Translations under genes and position numbers: made by a program | Shown here: piece by piece, positions 7,933 to 18,247 of the stretch | How the letters are laid out: each line of letters opens with the position of its first letter | How positions within the stretch are numbered: the stretch's first letter is position 1 | Source: Methylobacter sp. | GTDB taxonomy: Bacteria; Pseudomonadota; Gammaproteobacteria; Methylococcales; Methylomonadaceae | Assembly: GCA_024636505.1 (NCBI GenBank) | Contig: JAGXGY010000042.1 | Location: 62,001 to 126,000, forward strand | Length of the DNA stretch: 64,000 nt | Direction of reading: 5' to 3' | The notes under the pieces: model-generated | The model's database searches: none | Told to the model about the DNA's origin: nothing | What the model saw: the letters and a program-made list of their open reading frames with translations, nothing else

Positions 7933-9840
7933 TTATCCGCCACTTGCTTCCGCCTGCGCTTCCAACTCACTCCAACGCTGGTAAACTTGCTCCAATTTCT
8001 CATCAATCTGTTTAAGCTCGCCCACAGTCTTGGCAGTAACAGCCTGATCTTTCTTATAGAACTCTGGTGCGCTGATTGTCCGGTTTAATTCCGTCTGCTT
8101 AGCTTCCAGCTCAGCAATCAGTTCCGGCAACTCATCCAGCTCCTGCCGCTCTTTAAAGCTTAGCTTTTTTTTCGTTACGTTGGGGGCCAGGGGCTTTGCC
8201 CCCGGTTTTTCCTGTTTGCTTATCTTGGCAGGTTCGCTCTGCTTGACCTGTTTAACATGATTCATCCAATCACTATAACCGCCGACAAGTTCATCGACTT
8301 CGCCGGTGCCGTCCAGCACAAAAACGCTGGTCACCACGTTGTCCAGAAAAGCCCGATCATGACTCACCAGCAACAAGGTGCCGTCAAAGTCGACCAGCTT
8401 TTCCTCTAGCAGCTCCAAGGTTTCCAAATCCAGGTCATTGGTCGGCTCATCCATAATGATCAAGTTGGAGGGCTTAGTAAATAGCCGCGCCAGCAGTAAA
8501 CGGTTTTTCTCGCCGCCCGACAAGCTTTTTACCGGTGAACGCGCTCTGGCCGGGGCAAACAGAAAATCGCCCAAATACGACATCACATGCCGCTGGTTAC
8601 CGGCGATTTCGACAAAATCGTTACCGTCGGCGACGGTATCGGCAACGGTCATGTTCGGGTCGAGTTGATCGCGCAACTGGTCGAAATAGGCGATTTCAAG
8701 CTTGGTGCCCTGCTCTACCGTGCCGCTATTCGGCTCCAATTGCTTTAACAGTAATTTTAACAAGGTCGACTTGCCTGCACCATTAGGGCCGATCAGGCCA
8801 ATTTTATCGCCGCGCTGAATCAGCGTGGAAAAATGCTTAACGATCTGTCGGTCTTCATAAGCAAAGCTAATGTCGCTGACCTCAATCACTTTTTTACCGG
8901 AGGCATCGCCTCTATCCAGGGACATTTTGCTGGTACCCTGGGTGTTACGGCGCTGACTGCGTTCGTTGCGCAATCTCTCCAGAGCCCTAACCCTGCCTTC
9001 ATTGCGGGTACGCCGGGCTTTTACCCCTTGTCTGATCCAAACTTCTTCATCGGCCAACTTCTTGTCAAACTCGGCATTCTGATTAGCCTCATCTTCTAAG
9101 GCTGCGGCTTTACGAGTCAAATAATCGTCATAACTGCCCTGCCAGGATACTAAGTTGCCGCGATCCAGATCGACAATACGGGTCGCCAGCTTTTGCAGAA
9201 ATGACCGGTCATGAGTCACGAATAACACTGCACCCTGAAAGTTCAGCAGCTGATCTTCGAGCCAGGTAATACTTTCAAAATCCAGATGATTGGTCGGCTC
9301 ATCCAGCAACAGTACTTCCGGCTCTATTACTAAAGCTCTGGCCAGGGCCACGCGCCGTTTCCAACCGCCGGATAAGCCGCTGATTTTCAATTCGCCGGGC
9401 AAATCCAGCCTGCTTAAGGTGGTTTCAACCCGCTGCTGGAAATGCCAGCCGTTATGGGCTTCGAGTTTATGCTGTAAATCGCCCAGCTCATTCAAAGCCT
9501 TGTCATCATCGTAATCCATGGTTAACGACAGCGCGTGATAACGGGTAATCCACTCGCCCAGTTCGCCTAATCCACCGGCCACCGCATCGTAAATGGTGGC
9601 CTCATCCGGCAATTCCGGCGTTTGTTCCAACCAGGCCAGTTTTAATTCCGGCTGCCGCCAAATATCGCCGTGATCGGCCTGGATATTGTCGGCGATGATT
9701 TTCATCAAGGTGGACTTACCCTCGCCGTTGCGGCCTAACAAGCCTACCCGTTCTCCGGCATCCAGCTGGAAGTCGGCGTTTTTCAATAAAGCGTGAGTTC
9801 CAAAAGCGATGGAAACATTGGTCAGTCGTAATAAGGGCAT
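7933..9840 (-). CDS. uup: ABC-F ATPase Uup-like
   Basis: Two ABC domains (LGRNGEGKST, LIGPNGAGKST) and a coiled-coil C-terminus. Likely start MPLLRLTNVSIAFG at 9840 rather than 9957. Confidence 0.88.
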   Translation of the reverse strand: MPLLRLTNVSIAFGTHALLKNADFQLDAGERVGLLGRNGEGKSTLMKIIADNIQADHGDIWRQPELKLAWLEQTPELPDEATIYDAVAGGLGELGEWITRYHALSLTMDYDDDKALNELGDLQHKLEAHNGWHFQQRVETTLSRLDLPGELKISGLSGGWKRRVALARALVIEPEVLLLDEPTNHLDFESITWLEDQLLNFQGAVLFVTHDRSFLQKLATRIVDLDRGNLVSWQGSYDDYLTRKAAALEDEANQNAEFDKKLADEEVWIRQGVKARRTRNEGRVRALERLRNERSQRRNTQGTSKMSLDRGDASGKKVIEVSDISFAYEDRQIVKHFSTLIQRGDKIGLIGPNGAGKSTLLKLLLKQLEPNSGTVEQGTKLEIAYFDQLRDQLDPNMTVADTVADGNDFVEIAGNQRHVMSYLGDFLFAPARARSPVKSLSGGEKNRLLLARLFTKPSNLIIMDEPTNDLDLETLELLEEKLVDFDGTLLLVSHDRAFLDNVVTSVFVLDGTGEVDELVGGYSDWMNHVKQVKQSEPAKISKQEKPGAKPLAPNVTKKKLSFKERQELDELPELIAELEAKQTELNRTISAPEFYKKDQAVTAKTVGELKQIDEKLEQVYQRWSELEAQAEASGG

Positions 9841-9841
9841 T

Positions 9842-11068
9842 TTAAAATTCTTTATGTTGTAAATAGCGTCGTAATAAATCCAGTGCCAGTAACGCCGCCT
9901 GATTTTGCTTGCGTTCGATAGGGCCTGCCACTGAATGGGTAGTTTGATAACACCCATCTCCCGTTAACAATACATTATATAGAATAATGGCCTGGTCTTT
10001 ATCGTGAAATGTTTGTTTGTCGCCGGAGTAGAGCTGAACCAGCACAAAATCAGTAGCGCCTGTCTGATGAATTTCGCTGGCAACAGCCTGTGCGGTTGCT
10101 GATAAATCATCGGTATTAACGGTGACAGCAAGCTTTTTCGCCAGCCTTTCCAGCGATTGCTCATAGCGCGTTTCCAGTAGCCAGTCTTTGCCTAAACACT
10201 TAGCCGCCAACAGGCCCTGACTGGCGGTCTCCACGACCGCCAGCGTATGCTTTGCGGCAATCATTAGCTGATCAATGGTAAACACCAAGTCACCGCTGGC
10301 GCGCCCTAAGCCGTCAATTGCAAAAATAGAGCTACCCAGCTCTGCTACAATCTTGTCGACCAGCCCGATTAAAGCAACTTCAGGATAATCATGCGGAAAC
10401 AACAACTTGGTTTGTACATCGTCCGGACTGGCTCGAAAACCCAACTGCACGCTAACGGGGATTTCAATCGCACTGATGCGTTCTTGTATTGCAGACTCGC
10501 CAATGCCCAGCGTCCTGAGGATAATTAACCGATCGGGCCGTAATGAAAACCGGCTTGCCAAGCTTGGCTGAACAGACTCCAGAAATAAATGACGCATTTC
10601 GTTCGGCACGCCAGGTATAAAGGCAAACCAGCAGCGCTCGACTTGCAGAGAAAAACCCGGCGCCGTACCCCAGGCATTGTCAATACGCTCAGCACCTTTC
10701 GGCAACAGCGCCTGCTTGCGGTTCGATGCAGGCATTCCCCGGTTTCTGATCGTAAAAAACTGCTTAATCTGTGCAAAGGCTATTTCGTCGAATTCCAACG
10801 GCAAAGCGAAAGCTTTAGCGACCGCCTCGGCAGTCAAGTCGTCGCAGGTAGGCCCGAGTCCCCCGGTGCAAATACAGCAATCGGCGCGCACTGAAATCTC
10901 CCGTAACAAGGCGATCAAATCGTTCAGCTTATCGCCTACAGCAGTATGCCGGGTTACAGTAAAGCCCATGTTGACGGCGCGTTCCGACAACCAGGCCGCA
11001 TTGGTATCAACGGTCTGCCCGGTAACGATTTCCTCGCCTTGAGAGAATATTTCTAGTGTTGGATTCAT
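9842..11068 (-). CDS. cinA: CinA-family protein
   Basis: SQGEEIVTGQTVDTNAAWLSERAVNMGFTV...CTGGLGPTCDDLTAEAVAKAF. Confidence 0.85.
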   Translation of the reverse strand: MNPTLEIFSQGEEIVTGQTVDTNAAWLSERAVNMGFTVTRHTAVGDKLNDLIALLREISVRADCCICTGGLGPTCDDLTAEAVAKAFALPLEFDEIAFAQIKQFFTIRNRGMPASNRKQALLPKGAERIDNAWGTAPGFSLQVERCWFAFIPGVPNEMRHLFLESVQPSLASRFSLRPDRLIILRTLGIGESAIQERISAIEIPVSVQLGFRASPDDVQTKLLFPHDYPEVALIGLVDKIVAELGSSIFAIDGLGRASGDLVFTIDQLMIAAKHTLAVVETASQGLLAAKCLGKDWLLETRYEQSLERLAKKLAVTVNTDDLSATAQAVASEIHQTGATDFVLVQLYSGDKQTFHDKDQAIILYNVLLTGDGCYQTTHSVAGPIERKQNQAALLALDLLRRYLQHKEF

Positions 11069-11166
11069 ATTGACAACCAGAGTTAGGGACTATAATTAGG
11101 CTCAGCCGTTGCCGACTGCAGCATTTTAAAATTAAAAAAATCCGCTACAGAATACTCCAGGATTAC

Positions 11167-11399
11167 CATTCCACCTATTCACTCAAAAGCCGGGTGAAAG
11201 CCTGCAAGCACGATACCCATTCCTGTACGCCAATGGCGCCGAAATCGGCACATTACCCACGGCGACCTGTACAACGCAGGCCTATCCTACGGCCCGCCGA
11301 TGTAAAACTTACAGGCTCAAGGAAAAAAATTTGCGTCTGATTAAGGAAGCCGCCGAAGAAGGCTTACGCTTTTCGCGCAAAAACCGGAAGAAGGGCTAA
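11167..11399 (+). pseudogene. Possible decayed gene fragment without a start codon
   Basis: Open frame QNTPGLPFHLFTQKPGESLQARYPFLYANGAEIGTLPTATCTTQAYPTARRCKTYRLKEKNLRLIKEAAEEGLRFSRKNRKKG* lacks an ATG. Confidence 0.25.
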
Positions 11400-11494
11400 C
11401 CGAGAGCGTCTTGATGCAACACGAAAATGAGACTATTGAGCGTCTGAACCGCCCGCATACACTCGGCGTAGTCTGGCTGTTGAGCGGCTATTCC

Positions 11495-12412
11495 TCATGT
11501 CAATACACGATGCCAGAACGGCAAGGTAATCAGGCTGATGGCCGTCGTCACCGTGACCGCCATCGCGTACAGCGAACTGTCCAGCCGATAACGATCGCAA
11601 AAAACAAGACCCAGCATCATGCTCGGCATCGACAAATCAAGTACAGCCACCGCACGGTATTCGCCGGTTATAGGCAAATACCCGACCAACACTATCGCAA
11701 ATAACGGCATCAGCATCATCTTTATGACAATAACGGGAATAACATAAGGGATATTGCGGACAGTGACGGCCTGCCACCTTAATGCCAGCCCCAGAGAGAA
11801 CAGCATTAACGGCACCACTGCGGCGGATAATGTTTGTAACACACCTAAAAGCCAAACCGGCGCGGCAACGTTATTGATATTCAGCATAACCGCAACAGCC
11901 GCCGCCCAAAATGGCGGCGCATTAAAAAACAACCATACCGGCCTGGATTTTTCTGTTGCCTCCTCGCCGTAGTGTCGCGCCACCATCGCACCGACGCTAA
12001 ATAATAACGGCGTGGTAGCAAACAAGTCCATTTGTATGACCACTGATCTAGCCCAGCTGCCAAAGGTTTGCTCCAAAACCGGCAAACCCAGGTAGGTTAC
12101 ATTGGGAAATGCCGCCGCCAGTATCATCGCTCCCATGCGCCGACGTTCAAACGTAAACAGCGCACCAACCATCCAGATACAGAGCATGGCTAACACAATA
12201 CTGCCCACACCCAGTAAGGTATACTGAAAGGAGTGCAAACTTATATCCGCAGACCACAAGACCTCCAAAACCATGGCCGGCAGCAACATATAATAAACCA
12301 CTGTAGTCAAAACCTGCCGCGTGTGCTCTGCGGACAAACCTGCCGGTTTTGCAAATCGCCAGCCTACGCCGCACACCATTATCAAGGTCATTTGTATTAA
12401 TGTTGAGCTCAT
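11495..12412 (-). CDS. AEC-family (auxin efflux carrier-like) transporter
   Basis: Multi-span membrane ORF with AEC-like FPNVTYLGLPVLEQTFG. Confidence 0.8.
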   Translation of the reverse strand: MSSTLIQMTLIMVCGVGWRFAKPAGLSAEHTRQVLTTVVYYMLLPAMVLEVLWSADISLHSFQYTLLGVGSIVLAMLCIWMVGALFTFERRRMGAMILAAAFPNVTYLGLPVLEQTFGSWARSVVIQMDLFATTPLLFSVGAMVARHYGEEATEKSRPVWLFFNAPPFWAAAVAVMLNINNVAAPVWLLGVLQTLSAAVVPLMLFSLGLALRWQAVTVRNIPYVIPVIVIKMMLMPLFAIVLVGYLPITGEYRAVAVLDLSMPSMMLGLVFCDRYRLDSSLYAMAVTVTTAISLITLPFWHRVLT

Positions 12413-12543
12413 CGGCCTCTATCCATTGGCGGGGGGTCAATTGAAATATAATCAAAATATATTATGACAATATCGGATTTTAACATTCACCGTTAAAACA
12501 AGTTCCGGTAATATATACCGACTTAATCATAAGGAGCGTTCAA

Positions 12544-12927
12544 GTGCGTTTATTTTCAAAGCAGTGCCAAGCCGTTGTATTTTTACTCATGACCAGCTCT
12601 TTTGCGGCAGCACAGACCAATACGCTGTCGCCTCAACAAGCCGCAACAATGTCCTCAGACAACAAAGCGATTATTGTCGATGTGCGTGAAGATGACGAAT
12701 GGAATGCGCATCATATTCCCGGTGCTATTCATATTCCGCTAGGTCAGCTCAATGAACGGCTAACAGAACTTGAACCTTACAAAAACAGTCCAGTAATCAC
12801 CCAATGCCGTAGCGGTAAACGTTCCGCAAAAGCGCAGTTGGCGTTAATGTCAGCCGGATTTTCCAAAGTTTATACTATGAACGGCGGCATACAAGCCTGG
12901 GACGAACAAGGCTTGGCAACTGAATAA
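12544..12927 (+). CDS. Periplasmic rhodanese-domain protein
   Basis: Signal peptide, IIVDVREDDEWNAHHIPGAIHIPLGQL, and active-site TQCRSGKRSAKA. Confidence 0.88.
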   Translation: MRLFSKQCQAVVFLLMTSSFAAAQTNTLSPQQAATMSSDNKAIIVDVREDDEWNAHHIPGAIHIPLGQLNERLTELEPYKNSPVITQCRSGKRSAKAQLALMSAGFSKVYTMNGGIQAWDEQGLATE

Positions 12928-12961
12928 ACCTTCCTTTCACCTTTCACCTTTCACCTTAAAT

Positions 12962-13687
12962 ATGTTTATCTCAACCAAGCCCATCCCCGTCCGCGAACGC
13001 TTAATCATGGCGCTGGATGTCTCCAGCATTTCTGAAGCGCAGGCATTGGTCGAAGAACTCGGCGATTCGGTAATTTTTTATAAAGTCGGCATGGAACTGT
13101 TTATGTCCGGCGATTATTTCGGTTTCATTGAATGGTTAAAACAGCACGATAAAAAAATCTTTGTCGACCTGAAGTTTTTTGATGTACCCGCCACCGTGGG
13201 CCGTGCCATTAAAGCCTTGAGCTGCAAAGGTGTCGATCTTGCCACCATTCACGGCAACGACGCCATCATGGAAGCCGCTGCCAAGGAAAAAGGCGATCTC
13301 AAAGTACTGGCCGTCACTGCGTTAACCAGCCTGGATCGTGGCGATCTTGACGATTTAGGCTTTGCTTGCGATGTGCGTGAACTGGTTCTATCCCGGGCTA
13401 AACGCGCCCTGCAAATCGGCTGCGACGGCATAGTGTCATCCGGGCTTGAAGTCTCTATGCTGCGGAAGGAACTGGATCATAAGCTATTAGTCATCACTCC
13501 GGGTATCAGACCGGTCGATAACCGCGAAGAAGACGATCAAAAGCGCGTAGTCAGCGTAGAAATGGCCTTCCAGAATGGCGCTGATTATATCGTCGTCGGC
13601 AGACCTATACGCGATGCTGAAAACCGTAAAGCCATGGCTGAAAAAATTCAAGGCCAAATTCTTGCACAGTTCCAACAGACCCAATAA
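12962..13687 (+). CDS. pyrF: Orotidine 5'-phosphate decarboxylase
   Basis: IMALDVSS...FVDLKFFDVPATVGRA...TPGIRP...ADYIVVGRPIRDA. Confidence 0.92.
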   Translation: MFISTKPIPVRERLIMALDVSSISEAQALVEELGDSVIFYKVGMELFMSGDYFGFIEWLKQHDKKIFVDLKFFDVPATVGRAIKALSCKGVDLATIHGNDAIMEAAAKEKGDLKVLAVTALTSLDRGDLDDLGFACDVRELVLSRAKRALQIGCDGIVSSGLEVSMLRKELDHKLLVITPGIRPVDNREEDDQKRVVSVEMAFQNGADYIVVGRPIRDAENRKAMAEKIQGQILAQFQQTQ

Positions 13688-13696
13688 ATTCAAATC

Positions 13697-14425
13697 ATGG
13701 AATTTGGTCTCGCATTTACCACCTCACATCTGGTCGCCTTTACCATGGGACTGTTCAGCAGCATGCATTGCATCGGCATGTGCGGCTCGATTATCGGGAC
13801 ATTAACTTTAAGCCTTAGCCCCGAAATACGGAACAATAAAAACCGTTTGTTTCCTTTTGTGTTTAATTACAACATTGGACGCATCACCAGTTACACCATA
13901 GCCGGGGCATTGGCTGGCGTTATTCAAGCGTTGATCACGATGCCGATGGGTGACATCAGCGGACACCGACTGCTGCAATTGCTGTCCGCTGCCGTTATGA
14001 GCGGAGCAGGACTCTATATAGCCGGGTGGTTTCCGCGCTTTGCCTATATTGAAAAAATCGGCCTGCGTTTTTGGAAAATGATTGAGCCTTTCGGACGCAA
14101 ACTGATCCCGGTAAAAAATTACTCCCAGGCTTATCTTTTCGGCATGGTGTGGGGATGGCTGCCATGCGGTTTGGTCTATTCGGCTTTAGCGCTCGCCGCA
14201 ACCGCAGGCGACATCAGACAAAGCGCATTGACCATGTTGTTTTTCGGGCTGGGCACTTTACCTGCCGTGATGGGAGTCGGTATAATGACCGGCATATTAA
14301 CAAGGTTGTCCAGAATGCAGCACTTCAAACAGGCTATCGGCCTGTTTATGATTGCGCTCGCTTTACTGGCGGCCCTGCCCTGGCTTAACCCCATGGCGAT
14401 TACATCACATTCGGCATTACATTAA
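13697..14425 (+). CDS. Sulfite exporter TauE/SafE-like / DsbD_2-type membrane protein
   Basis: GLFSSMHCIGMCGSIIG and GMVWGWLPCGLVYSAL motifs. Confidence 0.8.
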   Translation: MEFGLAFTTSHLVAFTMGLFSSMHCIGMCGSIIGTLTLSLSPEIRNNKNRLFPFVFNYNIGRITSYTIAGALAGVIQALITMPMGDISGHRLLQLLSAAVMSGAGLYIAGWFPRFAYIEKIGLRFWKMIEPFGRKLIPVKNYSQAYLFGMVWGWLPCGLVYSALALAATAGDIRQSALTMLFFGLGTLPAVMGVGIMTGILTRLSRMQHFKQAIGLFMIALALLAALPWLNPMAITSHSALH

Positions 14426-14434
14426 GAGGGTTTT

Positions 14435-15394
14435 ATGAATCATTTTAGCGCGATTATCGGTCAATCTCCTGCAATCGATTCCTTAATTCGTAATGCCAGA
14501 ATCGTTGCCGCTACCGACGTTACTGTGTTGCTTAAAGGTGAAACCGGCACCGGCAAGGAAGTGCTTGCCACCGCGATACAACAGGCCAGCGCTCGCGCCA
14601 ATAAAGCCTTTATCAGCTTAAATTGTGCGGCATTACCCGAAAGCCTGATCGAATCCGAGTTGTTCGGCCATAAAAAAGGTTCGTTTACCGGGGCGAATGC
14701 CGACAAACAAGGCCTGTTCCAGGCAGCCGATGGCGGCACCCTGTTTCTTGATGAAATCAATTCCTTGCCGCCATCGATTCAGGCAAAATTATTACGCTGT
14801 CTTGAATCAGGCGAATGTCTTGCCGTTGGTGACATCAAGCCTTACAAAGTCGATGTCCGCGTCATTTCGGCCACCAACACCGACCTCGATAAACAAATTA
14901 AAGCCGGTGAGTTTCGATCGGATTTGTTTTTCCGTTTGAATGTTGTGCCTTTAGAGCTGCCACCATTGGCTCAGCGCACTGAAGATATTGAGTCGCTGAT
15001 CAAACATTTCATGGTCTTGTTCGAAGATAGCTATACGCTGACGGCACCCAAATTCAGCAAGTCCGCGTTAAAAACGCTAAAAGCCTACTCATGGCCGGGC
15101 AATATCCGTGAATTGCGTAATTTATGCGAAAGACTGAGTATTTTATTAGCCGGCAGAGTCATCGAACCGGAAAATCTACCGCCTGAATTTAACAACAAAA
15201 TCAGCAGCAATGCGCCTATTGCAACCGACTTCACTTTACCTGAAACCGGCTTAAAGCTGGATAACTTAGAGGCTGATTTAATCGATCAAGCGCTGAACCG
15301 TACTAAAGGCAATCGCAGCCAGTCCGCAAAACTGCTGGGCATTTCCCGCGATACCCTGCTTTACCGTATGCAAAAGCATGGTTTTGTCGGCTGA
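14435..15394 (+). CDS. Sigma-54-dependent activator without an N-terminal regulatory domain
   Basis: AAA+ GETGTGKEV, GSFTGA (L1 loop variant), FIS-type HTH at C-terminus (NRSQSAKLLGISRDTLLYRMQKHG). Confidence 0.9.
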   Translation: MNHFSAIIGQSPAIDSLIRNARIVAATDVTVLLKGETGTGKEVLATAIQQASARANKAFISLNCAALPESLIESELFGHKKGSFTGANADKQGLFQAADGGTLFLDEINSLPPSIQAKLLRCLESGECLAVGDIKPYKVDVRVISATNTDLDKQIKAGEFRSDLFFRLNVVPLELPPLAQRTEDIESLIKHFMVLFEDSYTLTAPKFSKSALKTLKAYSWPGNIRELRNLCERLSILLAGRVIEPENLPPEFNNKISSNAPIATDFTLPETGLKLDNLEADLIDQALNRTKGNRSQSAKLLGISRDTLLYRMQKHGFVG

Positions 15395-15470
15395 TAGCTG
15401 ACGGCTTCTCGCCCACAGCGCATAGCATCCACCGTTTAATGCTATAGGTGTTGATTTCAGAAATCATCAT

Positions 15471-15517
15471 TTTATGACCATGAAGATAATGAAGGAAGTT
15501 CTTCATGGTCATAAAAA
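15471..15517. terminator. Strong bidirectional terminator-like hairpin
   Basis: TTTTATGACCATGAAGA...TTCTTCATGGTCATAAAA, ~17-bp inverted repeat between convergent genes. Confidence 0.65.
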
Positions 15518-15610
15518 CAAGTTATAAACTACGTTACCCGCCAGCAGCTCATGACAGTCGCCATCATATCTTGCTGATATCAATTCCCCACACTACAAAC
15601 TCACTTTAAA

Positions 15611-16360
15611 TCAAAGACTCTGCGGCAATCTTGCCGCGCGCATAATTTGCTTCAAATCCCTGACAGTCTGAGCCAAGCCTGAAAACACTGCCTGAGCGAT
15701 TATCGAATGCCCTATATTCAGCTCGACTATTTGCGGCAACGCACATATGGCTTCAACATTATAAAAATTCAAACCATGTCCTGCATTAACCTGAAGCCCG
15801 GCACTGTGCGCATAAATGGCAGCGTGCCTGATGCGTTCCAGTTCCTCCGCTTGCTGTAACGGATTGCTCGCCTCGGCATAACAACCGGTGTGCAACTCGA
15901 CCACCGGTGCGCCTGCTTTTACCGCTGCATCAATCTGCAGTTTATCCGGGTCGATAAACAGCGACACTTCAACGCCCGCCGCCGCCAACTTATCACAAGC
16001 CCATTGTATGCGCTGCAAGTTGCCTGCGACATCCAGCCCACCCTCAGTGGTCAATTCTTCCCGCTTCTCCGGCACCAGACAGCAGGAAAAGGGCTGCACT
16101 TTCACTGCGATACCGACCATCTCATCGGTCACCGCCATTTCCATATTCAACCGGGTATGCAGCATGTCTTTTAACAGATAGATGTCCCTGTCCTGAATAT
16201 GCCGACGATCTTCGCGCAAATGCGCGGTAATGCCGTCTGCACCGGCCTGCTCTGCAACTAATGCAGCCTGAACCGGCTCCGGATAAAGTGTGCCTCTGGC
16301 CTGCCTCAAGGTGGCGACGTGATCAATGTTCACGCCTAATAGGATATTTGTTTTATTCAT
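15611..16360 (-). CDS. pdxJ: Pyridoxine 5'-phosphate synthase
   Basis: [27 protein letters not shown]...[12 protein letters not shown]-type motifs. Confidence 0.95.
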   Translation of the reverse strand: MNKTNILLGVNIDHVATLRQARGTLYPEPVQAALVAEQAGADGITAHLREDRRHIQDRDIYLLKDMLHTRLNMEMAVTDEMVGIAVKVQPFSCCLVPEKREELTTEGGLDVAGNLQRIQWACDKLAAAGVEVSLFIDPDKLQIDAAVKAGAPVVELHTGCYAEASNPLQQAEELERIRHAAIYAHSAGLQVNAGHGLNFYNVEAICALPQIVELNIGHSIIAQAVFSGLAQTVRDLKQIMRAARLPQSL

Positions 16361-16393
16361 TTTTAATGAGTTTTCTAATTTTAGAATGGAATG

Positions 16394-16680
16394 TAATGGA
16401 ACACGGATAACGCTGATATTTATGATTGAATAAGATTTTTTGGATTATCATGAAAAAATCAGTTGATCGCCATTGTAATGGTTCTCCGCATTCATCATAA
16501 TCATCTGCGCTTCATTGTATTCAGCTAATCGGAAACCCCACAAATCACTGAAGACTTACTCCCTCTCCAGCCGGATGTCGTGCTTCGCGCTAAATAGTTA
16601 CAATTTATTTAGATTTATCCGTGCTCATCGGCCTAATCCGCGTCATCTGTGTTCTATTTTTTTAACTACTGAGCAGTTGC
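16394..16680. repeat. MITE-like dispersed repeat, copy A (with internal extra sequence)
   Basis: ATGGAACACGGATAACGCTGAT...CCGCGTCATCTGTGTTCTATTTTTTTAACTACTGAGCAGTTGC. Confidence 0.75.
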
Positions 16681-17373
16681 GAAGACTTTATTTATAACTG
16701 CCCGGCTTTTAAGCTGTCTGCCCTGCAAATAACCGTCAATGACCTTTCTCATCAGTGTTTTTGCTTCGCTTAATACCTGCGGATCGGTCAATTCTCCGGA
16801 ACTGAGCGCCTGAAAAGTTCGGCCTGAAAACAGCCCTGCGGCAATCTCGGTCGGCCCCTGCCCTACATTGAAATCGTATCTCTTTAATGCTTCGACCGGA
16901 TTATTATGGTCATCATAATTTAACTGCAAGCCGTAGCCCGAACACTCAAGCAACCTGAGCTCAAACAGACGCAATGCCGCTTCGATTCTGGAACCGTCCG
17001 CCAAACCCGATAAACATTGATTGTAATGGTCAAATACTTCGGGGTGAGGATCGTATTTATGCAAAAAACAAGCAACCAATTCATTGATATAAAAACCGCA
17101 ATACAGCGCCAGCCCTTTTAGCTCATAAAACGGATCACGGCGCTCGGCATTACTCAGCGTTTTCAACTCTGCCTTACCAAAAAAAGAAATCGTTAATGGA
17201 ATAAAGGGTTGCAGCAATCCTGCTGTTTTGGATCTGGTTTTTCTTACACCTTTAGCCAGCAGGGAAACCCGGCCAAAATCCCGGGTTAACGCATCAATAA
17301 TCAGACTGGTTTCCCGGTATTTACGCTGTTGCAAGATAAATGCAGGTTGTAAATAAACTGCGGCTTCAGTCAT
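16666..17373 (-). CDS. recO: DNA repair protein RecO
   Basis: QPAFILQQRKYRETSLIIDALTRDFGRVSLLAKGVRKTRSK. Confidence 0.92.
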   Translation of the reverse strand: MTEAAVYLQPAFILQQRKYRETSLIIDALTRDFGRVSLLAKGVRKTRSKTAGLLQPFIPLTISFFGKAELKTLSNAERRDPFYELKGLALYCGFYINELVACFLHKYDPHPEVFDHYNQCLSGLADGSRIEAALRLFELRLLECSGYGLQLNYDDHNNPVEALKRYDFNVGQGPTEIAAGLFSGRTFQALSSGELTDPQVLSEAKTLMRKVIDGYLQGRQLKSRAVINKVFATAQ

Positions 17374-18247
17374 TAAAGCCTAAGCTTTGCAAGGCACGCT
17401 CACTATCCGACCAGCCTTTTTTAACTTTAACCCAAAGCTGCAAATAAACCTTCTGGCCGATCAGCTTTTCTATATCAAGCCTAGCATCGGTACCGACTTT
17501 TTTCAGCATCTCGCCATCCTTGCCAATCACGATGTTCTTTTGAGTCAAGCGCTCCACCCAGATAATGGCATATATTTTGGTGATGCCGGGTTTTTCCTCG
17601 TAGCGTTCAATCTCTACCGTCAGCGCATACGGTAGTTCATCGCCTAAGCGCCGGGTCAGCTTTTCTCTGACAATTTCAGCGGCTAAGAACCGCTCGGATC
17701 GATCGGTAACCTGATCCTCGGGATAGATCAAATCCCGTTCAGGCAACAGCGCCATGATCAAATGTTCCAATTGATCAAGATTAGTTCTTTTTAACGCGGA
17801 AATAGGCACCAAATGCTTGAACGGAAAACGATGCTGGGCGTCGTTAAAGAACGTCAAAATAGCTTCTTTGTCAGCTACCTTATCGATCTTGTTGACCGCG
17901 AGAATAACCGGCAAACCGGCTTGCTCCAATTTTTGAAAGATAATCTCGTCATATTCATGCCAGGACAAACCGTCAATCAGCCAGACAATCACATCGACAC
18001 CCAACAAGGTTGTCTCTGCGGTCCGGTTCAAATAACGGTTCAACGCCCGTTTTTCGCTGTTATGCATGCCCGGCGTATCCATATAAATCGCCTGCCCTGC
18101 GTCAGTGGTATTAATGCCGAGAATTCGATGCCGGGTTGTTTGCGGTTTACGCGAAGTAATGCTAATTTTTTGCTTCAACAAATGATTCATCAATGTTGAT
18201 TTGCCGACATTGGGGCGCCCAATCAGGGCTACGAAACCGCAATTCAT
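17366..18247 (-). CDS. era: GTPase Era
   Basis: G1 GRPNVGKST, DTPG, NKID, C-terminal KH domain. Confidence 0.96.
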   Translation of the reverse strand: MNCGFVALIGRPNVGKSTLMNHLLKQKISITSRKPQTTRHRILGINTTDAGQAIYMDTPGMHNSEKRALNRYLNRTAETTLLGVDVIVWLIDGLSWHEYDEIIFQKLEQAGLPVILAVNKIDKVADKEAILTFFNDAQHRFPFKHLVPISALKRTNLDQLEHLIMALLPERDLIYPEDQVTDRSERFLAAEIVREKLTRRLGDELPYALTVEIERYEEKPGITKIYAIIWVERLTQKNIVIGKDGEMLKKVGTDARLDIEKLIGQKVYLQLWVKVKKGWSDSERALQSLGFND

